This document shows, piece by piece, positions 14,391 through 24,000 of a stretch of DNA of 36,812 nucleotides. The stretch's first letter is position 1. Each line of letters starts with the position of its first letter. The notes under the pieces were generated by a model. That model did not search any database. It saw only the letters and a list, made by a program, of their open reading frames with translations, and was not told where the DNA came from. The position numbers were made by a program, and so were the translations under genes. The DNA is from an uncultured Rikenellaceae bacterium (GTDB lineage Bacteria > Bacteroidota > Bacteroidia > Bacteroidales > Rikenellaceae): contig CAMLTW010000019.1 in NCBI GenBank assembly GCA_946486375.1, forward strand, positions 1 to 36,812. The letters are read 5' to 3'.

Positions 14391-15401
14391 ATGAAAACGA
14401 ATATGTACCGCTGGATCGACTCCGTGCTGGCTTCGGACAAACGGATCGCCCTTCCCATCATGACCCATCCGGGCATCGAACTGCTCGGAAAAAAGGTGAT
14501 CGATGCCGTTCGGGACGGAGAAACCCACGCCGCCGTGATCCGGGCGGTCAACGAGCGCTATCCTTCCGCCGGTTCGACTGTCATCATGGATTTGACCGTA
14601 GAGGCTGAAGCCTTCGGATGCGAAATCGGTTTCCCGGAAAACGAAATTCCCAACGTAGTCGGACGCCTGCTGTCGGGCCCGGAAGACGTGGAAAAACTGA
14701 AAGTGCCTTCGCTCGATGAAGGGAGGGTGCCCCAATACCTGCTGGCCAACCGGCTGGCCGTCGAAACCATCACGGATAAACCCGTATTCGGAGGCTGCAT
14801 CGGGCCGTTCTCGCTGGCCGGAAGGCTCTACGACATGACCGAAATCATGATGGCCATGTACACCGAGCCGGACACGGCGCGGCTGCTGCTGGACAAATGT
14901 ACGACATTCCTGACGGAATATTGCCGGGCGCTGAAAAAGGCGGGCGTGAACGGCATCGTAATGGCAGAACCGGCGGCCGGTTTGCTGTCCGACGCCGATT
15001 GCCGGGAATTTTCTTCGGTTTACATCAAAAAAATCGTGGACGAGCTGCAGGACGAGAACCTGATTTTCGTCCTGCACAATTGCGGCAACACGGGACAATG
15101 CACTTCCGCCATGGTTCATACGGGAGCGAAGGCCTACCACTTCGGCAACCGGATCGACATGCCGGACGCCCTGCGGGACTGTCCGGCCGATACGCTGGTG
15201 ATGGGAAACCTCGATCCGGTGGGCGTCTTCAAGCAGGGAACCCCGCAGGAGGTGTACGACGCTACGACGGAACTGCTGAAACGGACGGCGGAATATCCGA
15301 ATTTCGTCCTTTCCTCCGGCTGCGACACCCCTCCGGAAACTCCGTTCGAGAACATCGACGCCTTCTACCGGGCGCTGGACGATTTCAACGCCGGACGGTA
15401 G
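14391..15401 (+). CDS. UroD-like corrinoid-type methyltransferase (MtaA/CmuA-related)
   Basis: A 336-residue TIM-barrel protein of the uroporphyrinogen decarboxylase superfamily, probably of the methyltransferase branch (MtaA, MtbA, CmuA) that moves methyl groups between a corrinoid protein and a thiol acceptor using zinc. The zinc ligands expected in that branch are visible as HNCGN near residue 227 and SSGCDTPPETP near residue 307. Heme-pathway UroD instead begins with an N-terminal RPVWxMRQAGR motif, which is absent. Other family landmarks are GGCIGPFSLAGRL and VMGNLDPVGVFKQGTP. No corrinoid protein or substrate-specific methyltransferase gene adjoins it, so its partner must be elsewhere. 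It is transcribed from the promoter at the cassette end and closed by a strong terminator. Confidence 0.8.
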   Translation: MKTNMYRWIDSVLASDKRIALPIMTHPGIELLGKKVIDAVRDGETHAAVIRAVNERYPSAGSTVIMDLTVEAEAFGCEIGFPENEIPNVVGRLLSGPEDVEKLKVPSLDEGRVPQYLLANRLAVETITDKPVFGGCIGPFSLAGRLYDMTEIMMAMYTEPDTARLLLDKCTTFLTEYCRALKKAGVNGIVMAEPAAGLLSDADCREFSSVYIKKIVDELQDENLIFVLHNCGNTGQCTSAMVHTGAKAYHFGNRIDMPDALRDCPADTLVMGNLDPVGVFKQGTPQEVYDATTELLKRTAEYPNFVLSSGCDTPPETPFENIDAFYRALDDFNAGR

Positions 15402-15417
15402 GCAACGGCACTCCATG

Positions 15418-15447
15418 AAAAAGGGAAGCATGTCCGCTTCCCTTTTT
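15418..15447. terminator. Bidirectional terminator between UroD-like gene and surE
   Basis: AAAAAGGGAAGC (15418-15429) pairs with GCTTCCCTTTTT (15436-15447), 12 bp perfect with a 6-nt loop. It serves the two convergent genes. Confidence 0.9.
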
Positions 15448-15492
15448 ATATTACCTTCCTGAAACCGGGGGCATTCTTCCTCGGCCTCTCGG

Positions 15493-16260
15493 CTACCACT
15501 TCCACCGTTCCATCAGGTCCAGCTGCCGGTAATCGGTCAGGTCGATCTGGATCGGGACGATGGAAACAAACCCGTTTTCCAAAGCGCATTCGTCCGTATC
15601 GGTGGCATTTTCCTCCTGATTCTGGAAAATTCCTTTCAGCCAGTAGTAGTCCCGTCCCCGCGGGTCTACCCGCCGTTCGAATTCCTCCCGCCAATAGCCT
15701 TTATTCTGGCGGCAAACCCGGATGCCCCGGATTTCCCCGACGGGCAAATCGGGAATGTTGACGTTGAGGCACATCGGCAGCTCTATTTCCTCGTTCATCA
15801 CTTTTTCGATGACTTTCAGCGAATAAACCACCGCCGCCCGGAAATCGGCGTCTTCGCGGTGATTCAGGAGCGAAAGCCCGATCGAAGGGACATTGTAAAA
15901 GCTGCCTTCGATGGCGGCGCCCATCGTGCCGGAATAGATGACGCTGACCGCCGAGTTGGAGCCGTGGTTGATGCCCGACAGCACCAGTGCGGGCATCTCG
16001 GACATCAGGGAATCGAAAGCCATCTTCACGCAATCGACCGGCGTTCCGGAACAGGCGTAGACTTCCAGCCCTTCCTCCTCCCGCACCTTCCGCAGGAAAA
16101 GCGGGCTGTTCATCGTGATGGCATGGGACATTCCCGACTGGGAATCCTCCGGAGCCACCACCATGATCCGCCCCAGCGGCCGCACCGCCTCGATAAGGGC
16201 GTTCAGCCCGCGTGCGCCCACTCCGTCGTCGTTGGTTACGAATATGAACGGTTTTTCCAT
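15493..16260 (-). CDS. surE: 5'/3'-nucleotidase SurE
   Basis: Metal-dependent phosphatase that hydrolyses nucleoside monophosphates, linked to stationary-phase survival. The 255-residue length is normal. Metal-site residues are visible: Asp11 and Asp12 in VTNDDG, Ser42 in APEDSQSG, and Asn98 in SGINHGSN. Substrate loops include SGTPVDCVKMA and SGTMGAAIEG. It is the last gene of a folE-purF-surE run (21 bp after purF), a nucleotide-themed set. A terminator shared with the convergent UroD-like gene lies just downstream. Confidence 0.96.
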   Translation of the reverse strand: MEKPFIFVTNDDGVGARGLNALIEAVRPLGRIMVVAPEDSQSGMSHAITMNSPLFLRKVREEEGLEVYACSGTPVDCVKMAFDSLMSEMPALVLSGINHGSNSAVSVIYSGTMGAAIEGSFYNVPSIGLSLLNHREDADFRAAVVYSLKVIEKVMNEEIELPMCLNVNIPDLPVGEIRGIRVCRQNKGYWREEFERRVDPRGRDYYWLKGIFQNQEENATDTDECALENGFVSIVPIQIDLTDYRQLDLMERWKW

Positions 16261-16281
16261 CGTCGTCCGCTTTATAAACTG

Positions 16282-17703
16282 TTATTCCATGTAGCTCGAA
16301 TTGTCCCAGCAATGAGTGCAGAGCTGTTCCTTCGGCAGCCCGATGGCTTTCACCAGGTCGTCCAGCCGCATGAATTTCAGGGAAGTGAGTCCGATCCGCT
16401 GCCGCATCTCTTCCACCATCCGGTTATACCGTTCCGTATCCGGCGTGGAATACTCCTTCAACACTTCGTCCGAAAACTCGTCCGTCCCTTCCAGATCGCG
16501 GATGATCCGCCGGGTGAACAGGTCGAACGACGAACGGGACGAGGAGAAATTCAAGAAGCAGCACGGGTAAACCAGCGGCGGACAGGCGATCCGCATGTGA
16601 ATTTCCTTCACGCCCGCTTCGCTCAGCTTCACTACGTTGTCCTTCAACTGCGTCCCCCGGACGATGGAGTCGTCCAGAAAAACGACCTTCGCCCCCCGCG
16701 TCAGCGCCTTGTTCGGAATCAGCTTCATCTTGGCCACCAGATCGCGCATGTTCTGATTCTGCGGCATGAAGCTCCGGGGCCATGTGGGGGTATATTTCAC
16801 GAACGGCCGCTTATACGGAATCCGCTTTTCGTTGCTGTAACCGATGGCGTGTCCCACTCCCGAATCCGGAATGCCGGCCGCAAAATCCACGCCGTCGAGT
16901 TCATCCCGCCGCGCCAGCGCCGCTCCGCAGTTGTACCGGGCCGACTCCACGTTGATCCCTTCGTAGTATGACGACGGATAACCGTAATAGACCCACATGA
17001 ACGAGCACACCTGTTTCCGCCGTCCCGGAGGGATGACCTGCCGGATGCCTTCCGCATCCATGAAGACGGCCTCTCCCGCTTCCACGTCCCGCACCAGGCT
17101 GTAATCCAGGTTGGTGAACGACGAACTTTCGGTCGCCGCCACATATCCGTATCCGTTCTTCCCCAGCACCACGGGCGTTCTTCCGAACCGGTCGCGCACC
17201 GCATAAATCCCGCTTTCGGTCAGGATCAGGAAACTGCACGACCCCTTCACCCGCCGATGCACCTCCCGGATGCCCTCTTCGAACGAAGCGGAACGGCTGA
17301 TCACCACGGCCACCAGTTCCGTCGGATTGATGGTCGAACCGGAAAGTTCGGCGAAATTCACCTTGTCCTGCAACAATCCTTCCGAAATTTCCGCGATGTT
17401 GTCGATCCGTCCGATGGTGACGATGGAGAACCGCCCCAGATGCGACGTGAGGGTGATGGGCTGCGACTCGGTGTCGCTGATGACCCCGATCCCCTGCTTC
17501 GATCCGGCGAACCGGTCGAGTTCCGCCTCGAACTTGTTCCGGAAATAAGCGCTTTCGAGGCTGTGGATCGACCGCACGAAAAGTTCGCCGTTGAAAAATG
17601 ACATTCCCGCCCGTTTCGTTCCGAGGTGGGAATGATAATCGGTTCCGTAAAAAACATCCGCCACGCAATCCTTTTTGGAAACGCAACCAAAAAATCCGCT
17701 CAT
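16282..17703 (-). CDS. purF: Amidophosphoribosyltransferase-family protein (PurF-like) lacking the catalytic cysteine
   Basis: PurF makes 5-phosphoribosylamine from PRPP and glutamine, the first step of purine synthesis. This 473-residue homologue has the phosphoribosyltransferase half intact: PRPP loop VVFLDDSIVRGTQ (about 340-352), GIPDSGVGHAIGYS and the CSFMWVYY stretch. The N-terminal glutaminase half is odd. It begins MSGFFGCVSKKDC instead of MCGI(L/V)G, so the nucleophile Cys is Ser2. The usual HRGQ is HLGTKR, and the NG of the glutamine-binding loop is IG in VTIGRIDN. Glutamine hydrolysis is therefore doubtful. I believe other Bacteroidales carry proteins starting in the same way, so this may be a subfamily rather than a mutation. 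The C-terminal LCTHCW and CCF cysteines sit where Bacillus-type PurF binds an Fe-S cluster. It lies in an operon with folE (27 bp upstream) and surE. Confidence 0.85.
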   Translation of the reverse strand: MSGFFGCVSKKDCVADVFYGTDYHSHLGTKRAGMSFFNGELFVRSIHSLESAYFRNKFEAELDRFAGSKQGIGVISDTESQPITLTSHLGRFSIVTIGRIDNIAEISEGLLQDKVNFAELSGSTINPTELVAVVISRSASFEEGIREVHRRVKGSCSFLILTESGIYAVRDRFGRTPVVLGKNGYGYVAATESSSFTNLDYSLVRDVEAGEAVFMDAEGIRQVIPPGRRKQVCSFMWVYYGYPSSYYEGINVESARYNCGAALARRDELDGVDFAAGIPDSGVGHAIGYSNEKRIPYKRPFVKYTPTWPRSFMPQNQNMRDLVAKMKLIPNKALTRGAKVVFLDDSIVRGTQLKDNVVKLSEAGVKEIHMRIACPPLVYPCCFLNFSSSRSSFDLFTRRIIRDLEGTDEFSDEVLKEYSTPDTERYNRMVEEMRQRIGLTSLKFMRLDDLVKAIGLPKEQLCTHCWDNSSYME

Positions 17704-17730
17704 TCGTCCGTTATTGAGGTTTCTTCTATG

Positions 17731-18351
17731 CTATCTGAGTTTGCTGCCGATCAGGTGGATGAATTCTTCGCGGGTCTGCATCTGGGAAAGGAACACCCCC
17801 GTAAAGGCCGAAGTCGTCGTCGCCGAGTTCTGCTTCTGCACGCCCCGCATCTGCATGCACGTATGCGACGCCTCGATCACCACGGCCACTCCCATCGGAG
17901 AAAGGGCCTTCTGGATGCAGTCCCGGATCTGAACCGTCAGCCGCTCCTGCACCTGCAGCCGCCGCGCGTAGGTTTCCACCACCCGGGCGATTTTCGACAG
18001 CCCCGTGATGTATCCGTTCGGAATGTAAGCCACGTGCGCCTTCCCGTAAAACGGCATCATGTGGTGTTCGCACATCGAATACAGCTCGATGTCCTTGACG
18101 ATCACCATCTGCTTGTACTCCTCCCGGAAACGCGCCGAAAGGATGATTTCAGCCGGGTCCTGTTCGTAACCCTGCATCAGGAATCCCATCGCCTTGGCCA
18201 CCCGCTCGGGGGTCTTCACCAACCCTTCCCGCTCCGGATCTTCACCCAGCAGTTTCAGAATTTCCCGGTAATGATATTTGAGTTTCTCCAGCTTTTCCGC
18301 GTTGTAAAATTCCTCCTTCCGGAAATTTTCCACGCCATCCGTTTCCGCCAT
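17731..18351 (-). CDS. folE: GTP cyclohydrolase I (FolE)
   Basis: Converts GTP to dihydroneopterin triphosphate and formate, the entry step of folate and other pterin synthesis. The 206 residues are normal. Zinc ligands are Cys94 and His97 in MCEHHMMPF, and Cys165 in [11 protein letters not shown]. Further signatures are [26 protein letters not shown] and the C-terminal [14 protein letters not shown]. It is first gene of the minus-strand folE-purF-surE run. Its promoter is not clear; TAATTTAA about 20 bp upstream is an imperfect -7 box. Confidence 0.97.
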   Translation of the reverse strand: MAETDGVENFRKEEFYNAEKLEKLKYHYREILKLLGEDPEREGLVKTPERVAKAMGFLMQGYEQDPAEIILSARFREEYKQMVIVKDIELYSMCEHHMMPFYGKAHVAYIPNGYITGLSKIARVVETYARRLQVQERLTVQIRDCIQKALSPMGVAVVIEASHTCMQMRGVQKQNSATTTSAFTGVFLSQMQTREEFIHLIGSKLR

Positions 18352-18548
18352 GCCGCCCCGTTTCCTTAAATTACACCCGACCGCGGGATTTTCCCGCTTT
18401 TTTCCTTATTTTTGGAAAAGCAAAATTACACGTTTTTTCTTACAAAGAAATTGTTTTACCGTACTTTTTGCATTTCTTCCGCCTCCGCGGAAGCCGTCGC
18501 TTTTTCCGAAGCGGATGTATAAATGCGGAGCATTTTGTAATTATTTTT
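18352..18548. other. Divergent intergenic region folE/acn
   Basis: Noncoding AT-rich DNA between the folE start and the acn promoter. It contains a hairpin GCGGGA/TCCCGC (18383-18397) followed by a T run on the plus strand, but no plus-strand gene ends before it. I see nothing else that I can support here. Confidence 0.4.
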
Positions 18549-18569
18549 AACAAATTGTTATATCTTTGC
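18549..18569 (+). promoter_or_regulatory. Promoter and palindrome of the acn-icd operon
   Basis: TATCTTTG (18562-18569) is an exact -7 box. Immediately upstream is the 13-bp palindrome TAACAAATTGTTA (18549-18561), positioned where a repressor would block polymerase. The leader to the acn ATG is about 90 nt. No standard -33 box is visible at 19 bp. Confidence 0.55.
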
Positions 18570-18667
18570 GAGGATAAACTCCGGCCCCGACGAACGGCGT
18601 CCCGCTGCGACGAACCGCTTGTACGCAACGCGAGCCGCGCCGTCTGCGCCTAAAAAACCACGGATAT

Positions 18668-20920
18668 ATGCTGTTTGACCTGAATTTGACGGAAAAAGTA
18701 TACACTTCCCTCCCGCAGCGGGTGGAGCGGGCCCGGAAGGTGCTGGAACGCCCCATGACGCTGGCGGAAAAGATTCTTTACGCTCACCTTTACGATCAGA
18801 ACGACCTGCGGAAATTCGTGCGGGGCGTCGATTACGTGAACTTCGCGCCCGACCGGGTCGCCATGCAGGACGCCACGGCGCAGATGGCCCTGCTGCAGTT
18901 CATGATCGCCGGACGCGACCGGGCGGCGGTGCCCTCGTCGGTGCACTGCGACCACCTGATCCAGGCCGAAAACAACGCGTCGGAAGATTTGCGGAAAGCA
19001 CTCGACACCAATCGGGAAGTCTACGACTTTCTGCAATCGGTAGCCGATAAGTACGGCATCGGTTTCTGGAAACCCGGCGCGGGCATCATCCACCAGGTCG
19101 TGCTGGAAAACTACGCCTTTCCCGGCGGCATGATGGTCGGCACCGACTCCCACACCCCGAATGCGGGCGGTTTGGGCATGATCGCCATCGGGGTCGGAGG
19201 AGCCGATGCGGTGGACGTGATGACGGATACGCCGTGGGAACTGAAGATGCCCCGGCTGATCGGAGTGCGGTTGACGGGCCGGCTCAGCGGCTGGGCCGCG
19301 CCGAAGGATGTGATTCTGAAACTGGCGGGCATCCTCACGGTCAAGGGGGGAACGAATGCCATCATCGAATACTTCGGAGAAGGAACGACTTCGCTGTCCG
19401 CCACCGGAAAAGCCACCATCTGCAACATGGGAGCGGAAGTGGGTGCCACCACCTCCGTTTTCCCGTACGACGACCGGATGGAGGCTTACCTGCGGGCAAC
19501 GGGCCGGGAAGCTATCGCAGACCGGGCCGAAGCCGTGCGCGGCTGCCTGACGGCCGATCCGGAAGTGTCGGCGGAACCCGAAAAGTACTACGACCGGATC
19601 ATCGAGATCGACCTTTCCGAGCTGGAACCGCACCTCAACGGCCCCTTCACGCCCGATGCGGCCCATCCGATTTCCGAGTTCGGACGCATCGTCCGGGAAA
19701 AGGGATACCCGCAGCGGATGGAGGTGGGACTGATCGGTTCCTGTACCAACTCCTCCTATCAGGACATGAGCCGGGCGGCATCCGTGGCCCGGCAGGCGGC
19801 GGAAAAGCGTCTGAAGACCAAAGCCGCGTTCATCGTGAATCCCGGTTCCGAACAGGTACGCCACACTGCGGCGCGGGACGGCATCATCGGCGATTTCGAA
19901 GCCATCGGAGGCGTCGTCATGACCAACGCCTGCGGCCCCTGCATCGGTCAGTGGAACCGGAAGGCGGACGATCCGCAGCGCCCCAATTCCATCGTGACCT
20001 CTTTCAACCGGAACTTCGCCAAGCGGGCCGACGGCAATCCGAACACGCACGCTTTCGTGGCCTCGCCCGAAATCGTGACGGCGCTGGCGATCGCCGGAGA
20101 CCTGTGTTTCAACCCCCTTACCGATACCCTGCTCAATGAGAAAGGGGAACGGGTGAAGCTGGACGAGCCGCAGGGAGACGAACTGCCCCGGCAGGGTTTT
20201 TCCGTGGAAGACGCCGGATATCTGGCGCCCTCCGAAAACGGCAGCGACCGGGAGATCCGAATCGCGGCCGATTCCAAACGGCTGCAACGGCTGCAACCCT
20301 TCGCCCCGGCGAATCCGGGGGACTTCCAGGACATGCCACTGCTGATCAAAGCGAGCGGCAAATGTACCACCGACCACATTTCGATGGCCGGGCCGTGGCT
20401 GCGGTTCCGGGGCCACCTCGAAAATATATCCGACAACCTGCTGATGGGGGCCGTCAACGCCTTCAACGGCGAAACCAACCGGGTGAAAAACCGGCTGACG
20501 GGAGAATACGACAAGGTTTCCTCCGTGGCGAAAGCATATAAGGCGGCGGGCATTTCTTCCGTCGTCGTGGCCGAAGAAAACTACGGGGAAGGGTCTTCGC
20601 GGGAGCATGCGGCATTGGAACCCCGTTTTCTGAACGTCAAGGCGGTGCTGGCGAAATCCTTCGCCCGGATTCACGAAACCAACCTGAAAAAGCAGGGAAT
20701 GCTGGCCCTGACCTTCGCCGACAAGGCCGACTACGACCGCATCCGGGAAGACGACCGGCTGACGGTGCTGGGGCTGGAATCGTTCGCACCCGGTCGGAAC
20801 CTGACCGTGGAAGTGACGCACGGCGACGGCACGCAGGAACGCTTCGAAGCGTCGCATACGTACAATGCCCTGCAGATCGAGTGGTTCCGGGCCGGAAGCG
20901 CCCTGAACCTCCGGAAATAA
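18668..20920 (+). CDS. acn: Aconitate hydratase
   Basis: Isomerises citrate to isocitrate through cis-aconitate with a [4Fe-4S] cluster. The 750-residue protein resembles the mitochondrial-type aconitases. The cluster cysteines are in [11 protein letters not shown] (one) and [10 protein letters not shown] (two). Other family signatures are [60 protein letters not shown] and, in the swivelling domain, [18 protein letters not shown]. It heads the acn-icd-gltA cluster, with icd 31 bp downstream, so citrate from GltA is passed on to 2-oxoglutarate for glutamate synthesis. Confidence 0.97.
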   Translation: MLFDLNLTEKVYTSLPQRVERARKVLERPMTLAEKILYAHLYDQNDLRKFVRGVDYVNFAPDRVAMQDATAQMALLQFMIAGRDRAAVPSSVHCDHLIQAENNASEDLRKALDTNREVYDFLQSVADKYGIGFWKPGAGIIHQVVLENYAFPGGMMVGTDSHTPNAGGLGMIAIGVGGADAVDVMTDTPWELKMPRLIGVRLTGRLSGWAAPKDVILKLAGILTVKGGTNAIIEYFGEGTTSLSATGKATICNMGAEVGATTSVFPYDDRMEAYLRATGREAIADRAEAVRGCLTADPEVSAEPEKYYDRIIEIDLSELEPHLNGPFTPDAAHPISEFGRIVREKGYPQRMEVGLIGSCTNSSYQDMSRAASVARQAAEKRLKTKAAFIVNPGSEQVRHTAARDGIIGDFEAIGGVVMTNACGPCIGQWNRKADDPQRPNSIVTSFNRNFAKRADGNPNTHAFVASPEIVTALAIAGDLCFNPLTDTLLNEKGERVKLDEPQGDELPRQGFSVEDAGYLAPSENGSDREIRIAADSKRLQRLQPFAPANPGDFQDMPLLIKASGKCTTDHISMAGPWLRFRGHLENISDNLLMGAVNAFNGETNRVKNRLTGEYDKVSSVAKAYKAAGISSVVVAEENYGEGSSREHAALEPRFLNVKAVLAKSFARIHETNLKKQGMLALTFADKADYDRIREDDRLTVLGLESFAPGRNLTVEVTHGDGTQERFEASHTYNALQIEWFRAGSALNLRK

Positions 20921-20951
20921 ACCGATTCTCAAACCGAAAAAGAAACGAGCC

Positions 20952-22211
20952 ATGAATAAAATCACCCTTGTCGACGGAAAACCGTCCGTACCCGAACGCC
21001 CTGTCATCCCCTTCATCGAAGGGGACGGCGTAGGAGCCGAAATCACCCCCGCCGCCCAGGCGGTCATCGACGCCGCCGTGGAAAAAAGCTACGGCGGGAA
21101 ACGGAAAATCGAATGGAAAGAGGTGCTGGCCGGGGAAAAAGCGTTCCGCCGGACGGGAAGCTGGCTGCCGGAAGAAACGATGGACGCTTTCCGCGAATAC
21201 CTCGTAGGCATCAAGGGGCCGCTTACCACGCCGGTCGGCGGCGGCATCCGTTCGCTCAACGTGGCGTTGCGGCAGGAACTCGACCTGTATGTCTGCCTGC
21301 GTCCGGTGCGGTGGTACAAAGGAGTGGTTTCCCCGGTCAAGGAGCCGCAGAAGGTGAACATGCACATTTTCCGGGAAAATACGGAAGACATCTATGCCGG
21401 CATCGAATGGCGGCAGGGAACGCCCGAAGCCCGCAAAGTGCTGGACTTCCTGCGGAACGAAATGGGCGTGAAGAAAATCCGCTTTCCGGAAACTTCCTCT
21501 TTCGGGGTGAAACCCGTTTCCGTGGAAGGCACCGAACGGCTGGTGCGGGCCGCCATCGAATATGCGCTGGAACGGGGGCTGCCCTCAGTCACGCTGGTGC
21601 ACAAGGGGAATATCATGAAGTTCACCGAGGGCGGATTCAAGCTCTGGGGCTACGGGCTGGCGGAACGCGAATTCGGCGACCGGACGTTCACGATGATGCA
21701 GTACGACCGGATCAGGCAGGAAGCGGGGGCCGAAAGCGCGGACAGGGCGCTCGAAGAAGCGAAGCAGGCGGGAAAACTGATCGTGAAGGACGTGATTGCG
21801 GATGCCTTTTTGCAGAACACCCTGCTCATCCCGGAAGAATACTCGGTCATCGCCACCCTCAACCTGAACGGAGACTATATTTCCGATCAGCTGGCCGCCA
21901 TGGTCGGGGGGATCGGCATCGCTCCCGGAGCCAACATCAACTACCGTACGGGGCATGCCATCTTCGAAGCGACCCACGGTACGGCCCCGAACATCGCGGG
22001 GAAAAACATCGTCAATCCTTCGTCGCTCCTGCTGTCGGGCGTGATGATGCTGGATTACCTCGGCTGGCACGAAGCGGCGAAAGCCATCGAAAAGGCGATG
22101 GAAAAAACGTTCGCCGACCATGCGGCCACGATCGACCTGGCCCGGTTCATGGATGACGCCGTTTCCCTTTCCACCACGGAATTCCGGGACCGGCTGATAA
22201 ATAATTTATAA
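20952..22211 (+). CDS. icd: Isocitrate dehydrogenase, E. coli-like fold but with altered coenzyme residues
   Basis: Oxidatively decarboxylates isocitrate to 2-oxoglutarate. The 419-residue protein aligns closely with E. coli Icd, including the isocitrate-binding [42 protein letters not shown] and [13 protein letters not shown]. At the coenzyme site, Lys344 and Tyr345 of the E. coli enzyme (APKYAG) are Asn347 and Ile348 here (APNIAG), and Tyr391 is Ile394, while Arg395 is kept (Arg398). Those residues grip the NADP 2'-phosphate, so use of NAD is plausible. It lies between acn and gltA in one cluster. Confidence 0.96.
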   Translation: MNKITLVDGKPSVPERPVIPFIEGDGVGAEITPAAQAVIDAAVEKSYGGKRKIEWKEVLAGEKAFRRTGSWLPEETMDAFREYLVGIKGPLTTPVGGGIRSLNVALRQELDLYVCLRPVRWYKGVVSPVKEPQKVNMHIFRENTEDIYAGIEWRQGTPEARKVLDFLRNEMGVKKIRFPETSSFGVKPVSVEGTERLVRAAIEYALERGLPSVTLVHKGNIMKFTEGGFKLWGYGLAEREFGDRTFTMMQYDRIRQEAGAESADRALEEAKQAGKLIVKDVIADAFLQNTLLIPEEYSVIATLNLNGDYISDQLAAMVGGIGIAPGANINYRTGHAIFEATHGTAPNIAGKNIVNPSSLLLSGVMMLDYLGWHEAAKAIEKAMEKTFADHAATIDLARFMDDAVSLSTTEFRDRLINNL

Positions 22212-22240
22212 CAACCTGTGGTTTTTCGCCCGATTTTGTG

Positions 22241-22248
22241 TATTATTG
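22241..22248 (+). promoter_or_regulatory. Possible secondary promoter before gltA
   Basis: TATTATTG differs from TAnnTTTG at one position and lies 29 bp before the gltA ATG, in a 66-bp gap after icd. It could give gltA independent transcription within the cluster. Confidence 0.3.
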
Positions 22249-22277
22249 TAAAAACGAGTTCAAATTAAGCGAGGGAC

Positions 22278-23633
22278 ATGAAAGACGAATACATGATTTA
22301 CAAGCTCTCGGAGTCCATCAAGACCACGAGCCACATCGACAACGACCTTTTCAGCAAGCATAACGTCAAACGGGGACTGCGCAACGAAGACCATTCCGGG
22401 GTGCTGGTGGGACTGACCAAAATCGGGGACGTGGTCGGATACGAGCGGCTGCCGGAAGGAGGCGTACGGGCCATTCCGGGTAAACTGTTCTATCGGGGAA
22501 TCGACGTGGAAGAACTCGTGCACGGCATTTTCGCCGAAAAACGGTTCGGTTTCGAGGAAACGGCTTTCCTGTTGCTTTCCGGCTTTCTGCCCGACCGGGA
22601 GGAGCTCGACGTTTTCACCCGGCTGCTCAACCAGAGCCTGCCGCTGGAACAGAAAACCAAAATGAACATCCTCGACCTGGAAGGGCACAACATCATGAAC
22701 ATCCTTTCCCGGAGCGTACTGGAAATGTATACGTTCGATCCCGATCCCGACAATACGTCGCGGGACAACCTGATGCGCCAGTCCATCGACCTGATCGCCA
22801 AATTCCCGACGATCATCGCCTATGCCTATAACATCGTACGCCACAGCCAGCAGGGCCGGTCGCTGCACATCCGCCACCCGAAGGAAAAACTTTCGATCGC
22901 GGAAAATTTCCTCTACATGCTCAAGGGGCGTTATACGGAACTGGAAGCGCGGATTCTCGACTTGTGCCTGATCCTGCATGCGGAGCACGGCGGGGGGAAC
23001 AATTCCACGTTCACCGTGCGGGTGACCAGCTCGTCGGGAACGGATACCTACTCGTCCATCGCCGCCGCCATCGGTTCGCTGAAAGGGCCGCTGCACGGGG
23101 GAGCCAACCTGCGTGTGATCGACATGCTGCACCACCTGAAGGAAAACATCGTCAACTGGAAGGACAAAAAGGAAATCGACGCCTACCTGATGAAAATTCT
23201 CCGGAAGGAAGCCTACAACCGGGAAGGGCTGATCTACGGCGTCGGCCATGCGGTCTATACCATTTCCGACCCGCGTGCGCTGTTGCTGAAGGAGATGGCC
23301 CGCGACCTGGCCCGGGAAAAAGACCGGGAGGCCGAATTCGACTTCCTGGAACTGCTCGAAGAACGGGCCGTGGAAAACTTCATGACCTTCAAGGGGAACC
23401 AGGTCAACAAGCGCGTCTGCGCCAACGTGGACTTTTATTCGGGATTCATCTACGAAATGATCGGACTGCCGCAGGAGGTCTATACCCCGCTGTTCGCCAT
23501 GTCGCGCATCACGGGCTGGACGGCCCACCGCATCGAGGAACTGAATTTCGAAAGCAAGCGGATCATCCGGCCGGCTTATAAGAACGTGTCCGAAAAATGT
23601 CCGTTCGTACCGTTGACGGAACGGCGGGGATAG
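22278..23633 (+). CDS. gltA: Citrate synthase
   Basis: Condenses acetyl-CoA with oxaloacetate to citrate. The 451-residue protein is a long-form type with an extended N-terminus before the family's first signature (GKLFYRGIDVEELV). Active-site histidines are in LHAEHGGGNNSTF and GVGHAVYT, and the catalytic aspartate is in CANVDFYSGFIY. The CoA/oxaloacetate loop is GPLHGGANLRVIDML. Of two Met codons near the start, the one at 22278 has a purine-rich GAGGGAC just upstream. It is last in the acn-icd-gltA cluster and is followed by a terminator. 2-Methylcitrate synthase activity cannot be excluded, but the operon context favours citrate. Confidence 0.95.
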   Translation: MKDEYMIYKLSESIKTTSHIDNDLFSKHNVKRGLRNEDHSGVLVGLTKIGDVVGYERLPEGGVRAIPGKLFYRGIDVEELVHGIFAEKRFGFEETAFLLLSGFLPDREELDVFTRLLNQSLPLEQKTKMNILDLEGHNIMNILSRSVLEMYTFDPDPDNTSRDNLMRQSIDLIAKFPTIIAYAYNIVRHSQQGRSLHIRHPKEKLSIAENFLYMLKGRYTELEARILDLCLILHAEHGGGNNSTFTVRVTSSSGTDTYSSIAAAIGSLKGPLHGGANLRVIDMLHHLKENIVNWKDKKEIDAYLMKILRKEAYNREGLIYGVGHAVYTISDPRALLLKEMARDLAREKDREAEFDFLELLEERAVENFMTFKGNQVNKRVCANVDFYSGFIYEMIGLPQEVYTPLFAMSRITGWTAHRIEELNFESKRIIRPAYKNVSEKCPFVPLTERRG

Positions 23634-23688
23634 ACGGTGTCGAGGGGCAAAAAGAGGGTCGTATTCCTGCAAGAGGAATAATTCGAGC

Positions 23689-23709
23689 GGCGGATTTCAT
23701 CCGCCTTTT
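23689..23709 (+). terminator. Terminator after gltA
   Basis: GGCGGAT (23689-23695), 3-nt loop, ATCCGCC (23699-23705), then TTTT. It lies 56 bp beyond the gltA stop. Confidence 0.85.
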
Positions 23710-23763
23710 CCCTTAGGGAACGTTGTCGGTTTCCGGCCCGCAAATCGTCCGGATATGCTTAAT

Positions 23764-23796
23764 AAAAAAGGAAGAGGAAATCCCTCTTCCTTTTTT
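23764..23796. terminator. Second terminator-like hairpin in the gltA/glycosidase gap
   Basis: AAAAAAGGAAGAGG (23764-23777) pairs perfectly with CCTCTTCCTTTTTT (23783-23796), 5-nt loop. It is symmetrical and works in either direction. The rest of the 367-bp gap (23634-24000) holds no gene I can support, only the promoter box at 23972. Confidence 0.8.
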
Positions 23797-23971
23797 CATT
23801 CCGGCGCCATGCGGTTCGGGATGCAGGGTCGTTCGTGGCATAGGTTCTCTTCGGGGAAAAGTTTTTCACCGTTGCCCCTTTCCGGCAAAGCGATTCCGAG
23901 GGGGTTGGAAAAGCCCGGAAATCCGGTGTCCGTCGCATCGCCTTGGGAACCGTACAACCGGCAAAATTGAT

Positions 23972-23979
23972 TAACTTTG
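23972..23979 (+). promoter_or_regulatory. -7 promoter box of the glycosidase gene
   Basis: TAACTTTG matches TAnnTTTG exactly and lies 21 bp upstream of the ATG at 24001. No clear -33 element. Confidence 0.5.
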
Positions 23980-24000
23980 TTTCGCACTCAAACCGATATC

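Noticed and set aside
18383-18404. Hairpin GCGGGA/TCCCGC followed by a T run on the plus strand
   Set aside because: No plus-strand gene ends before it, and it lies upstream of folE in the wrong orientation to terminate folE transcripts.
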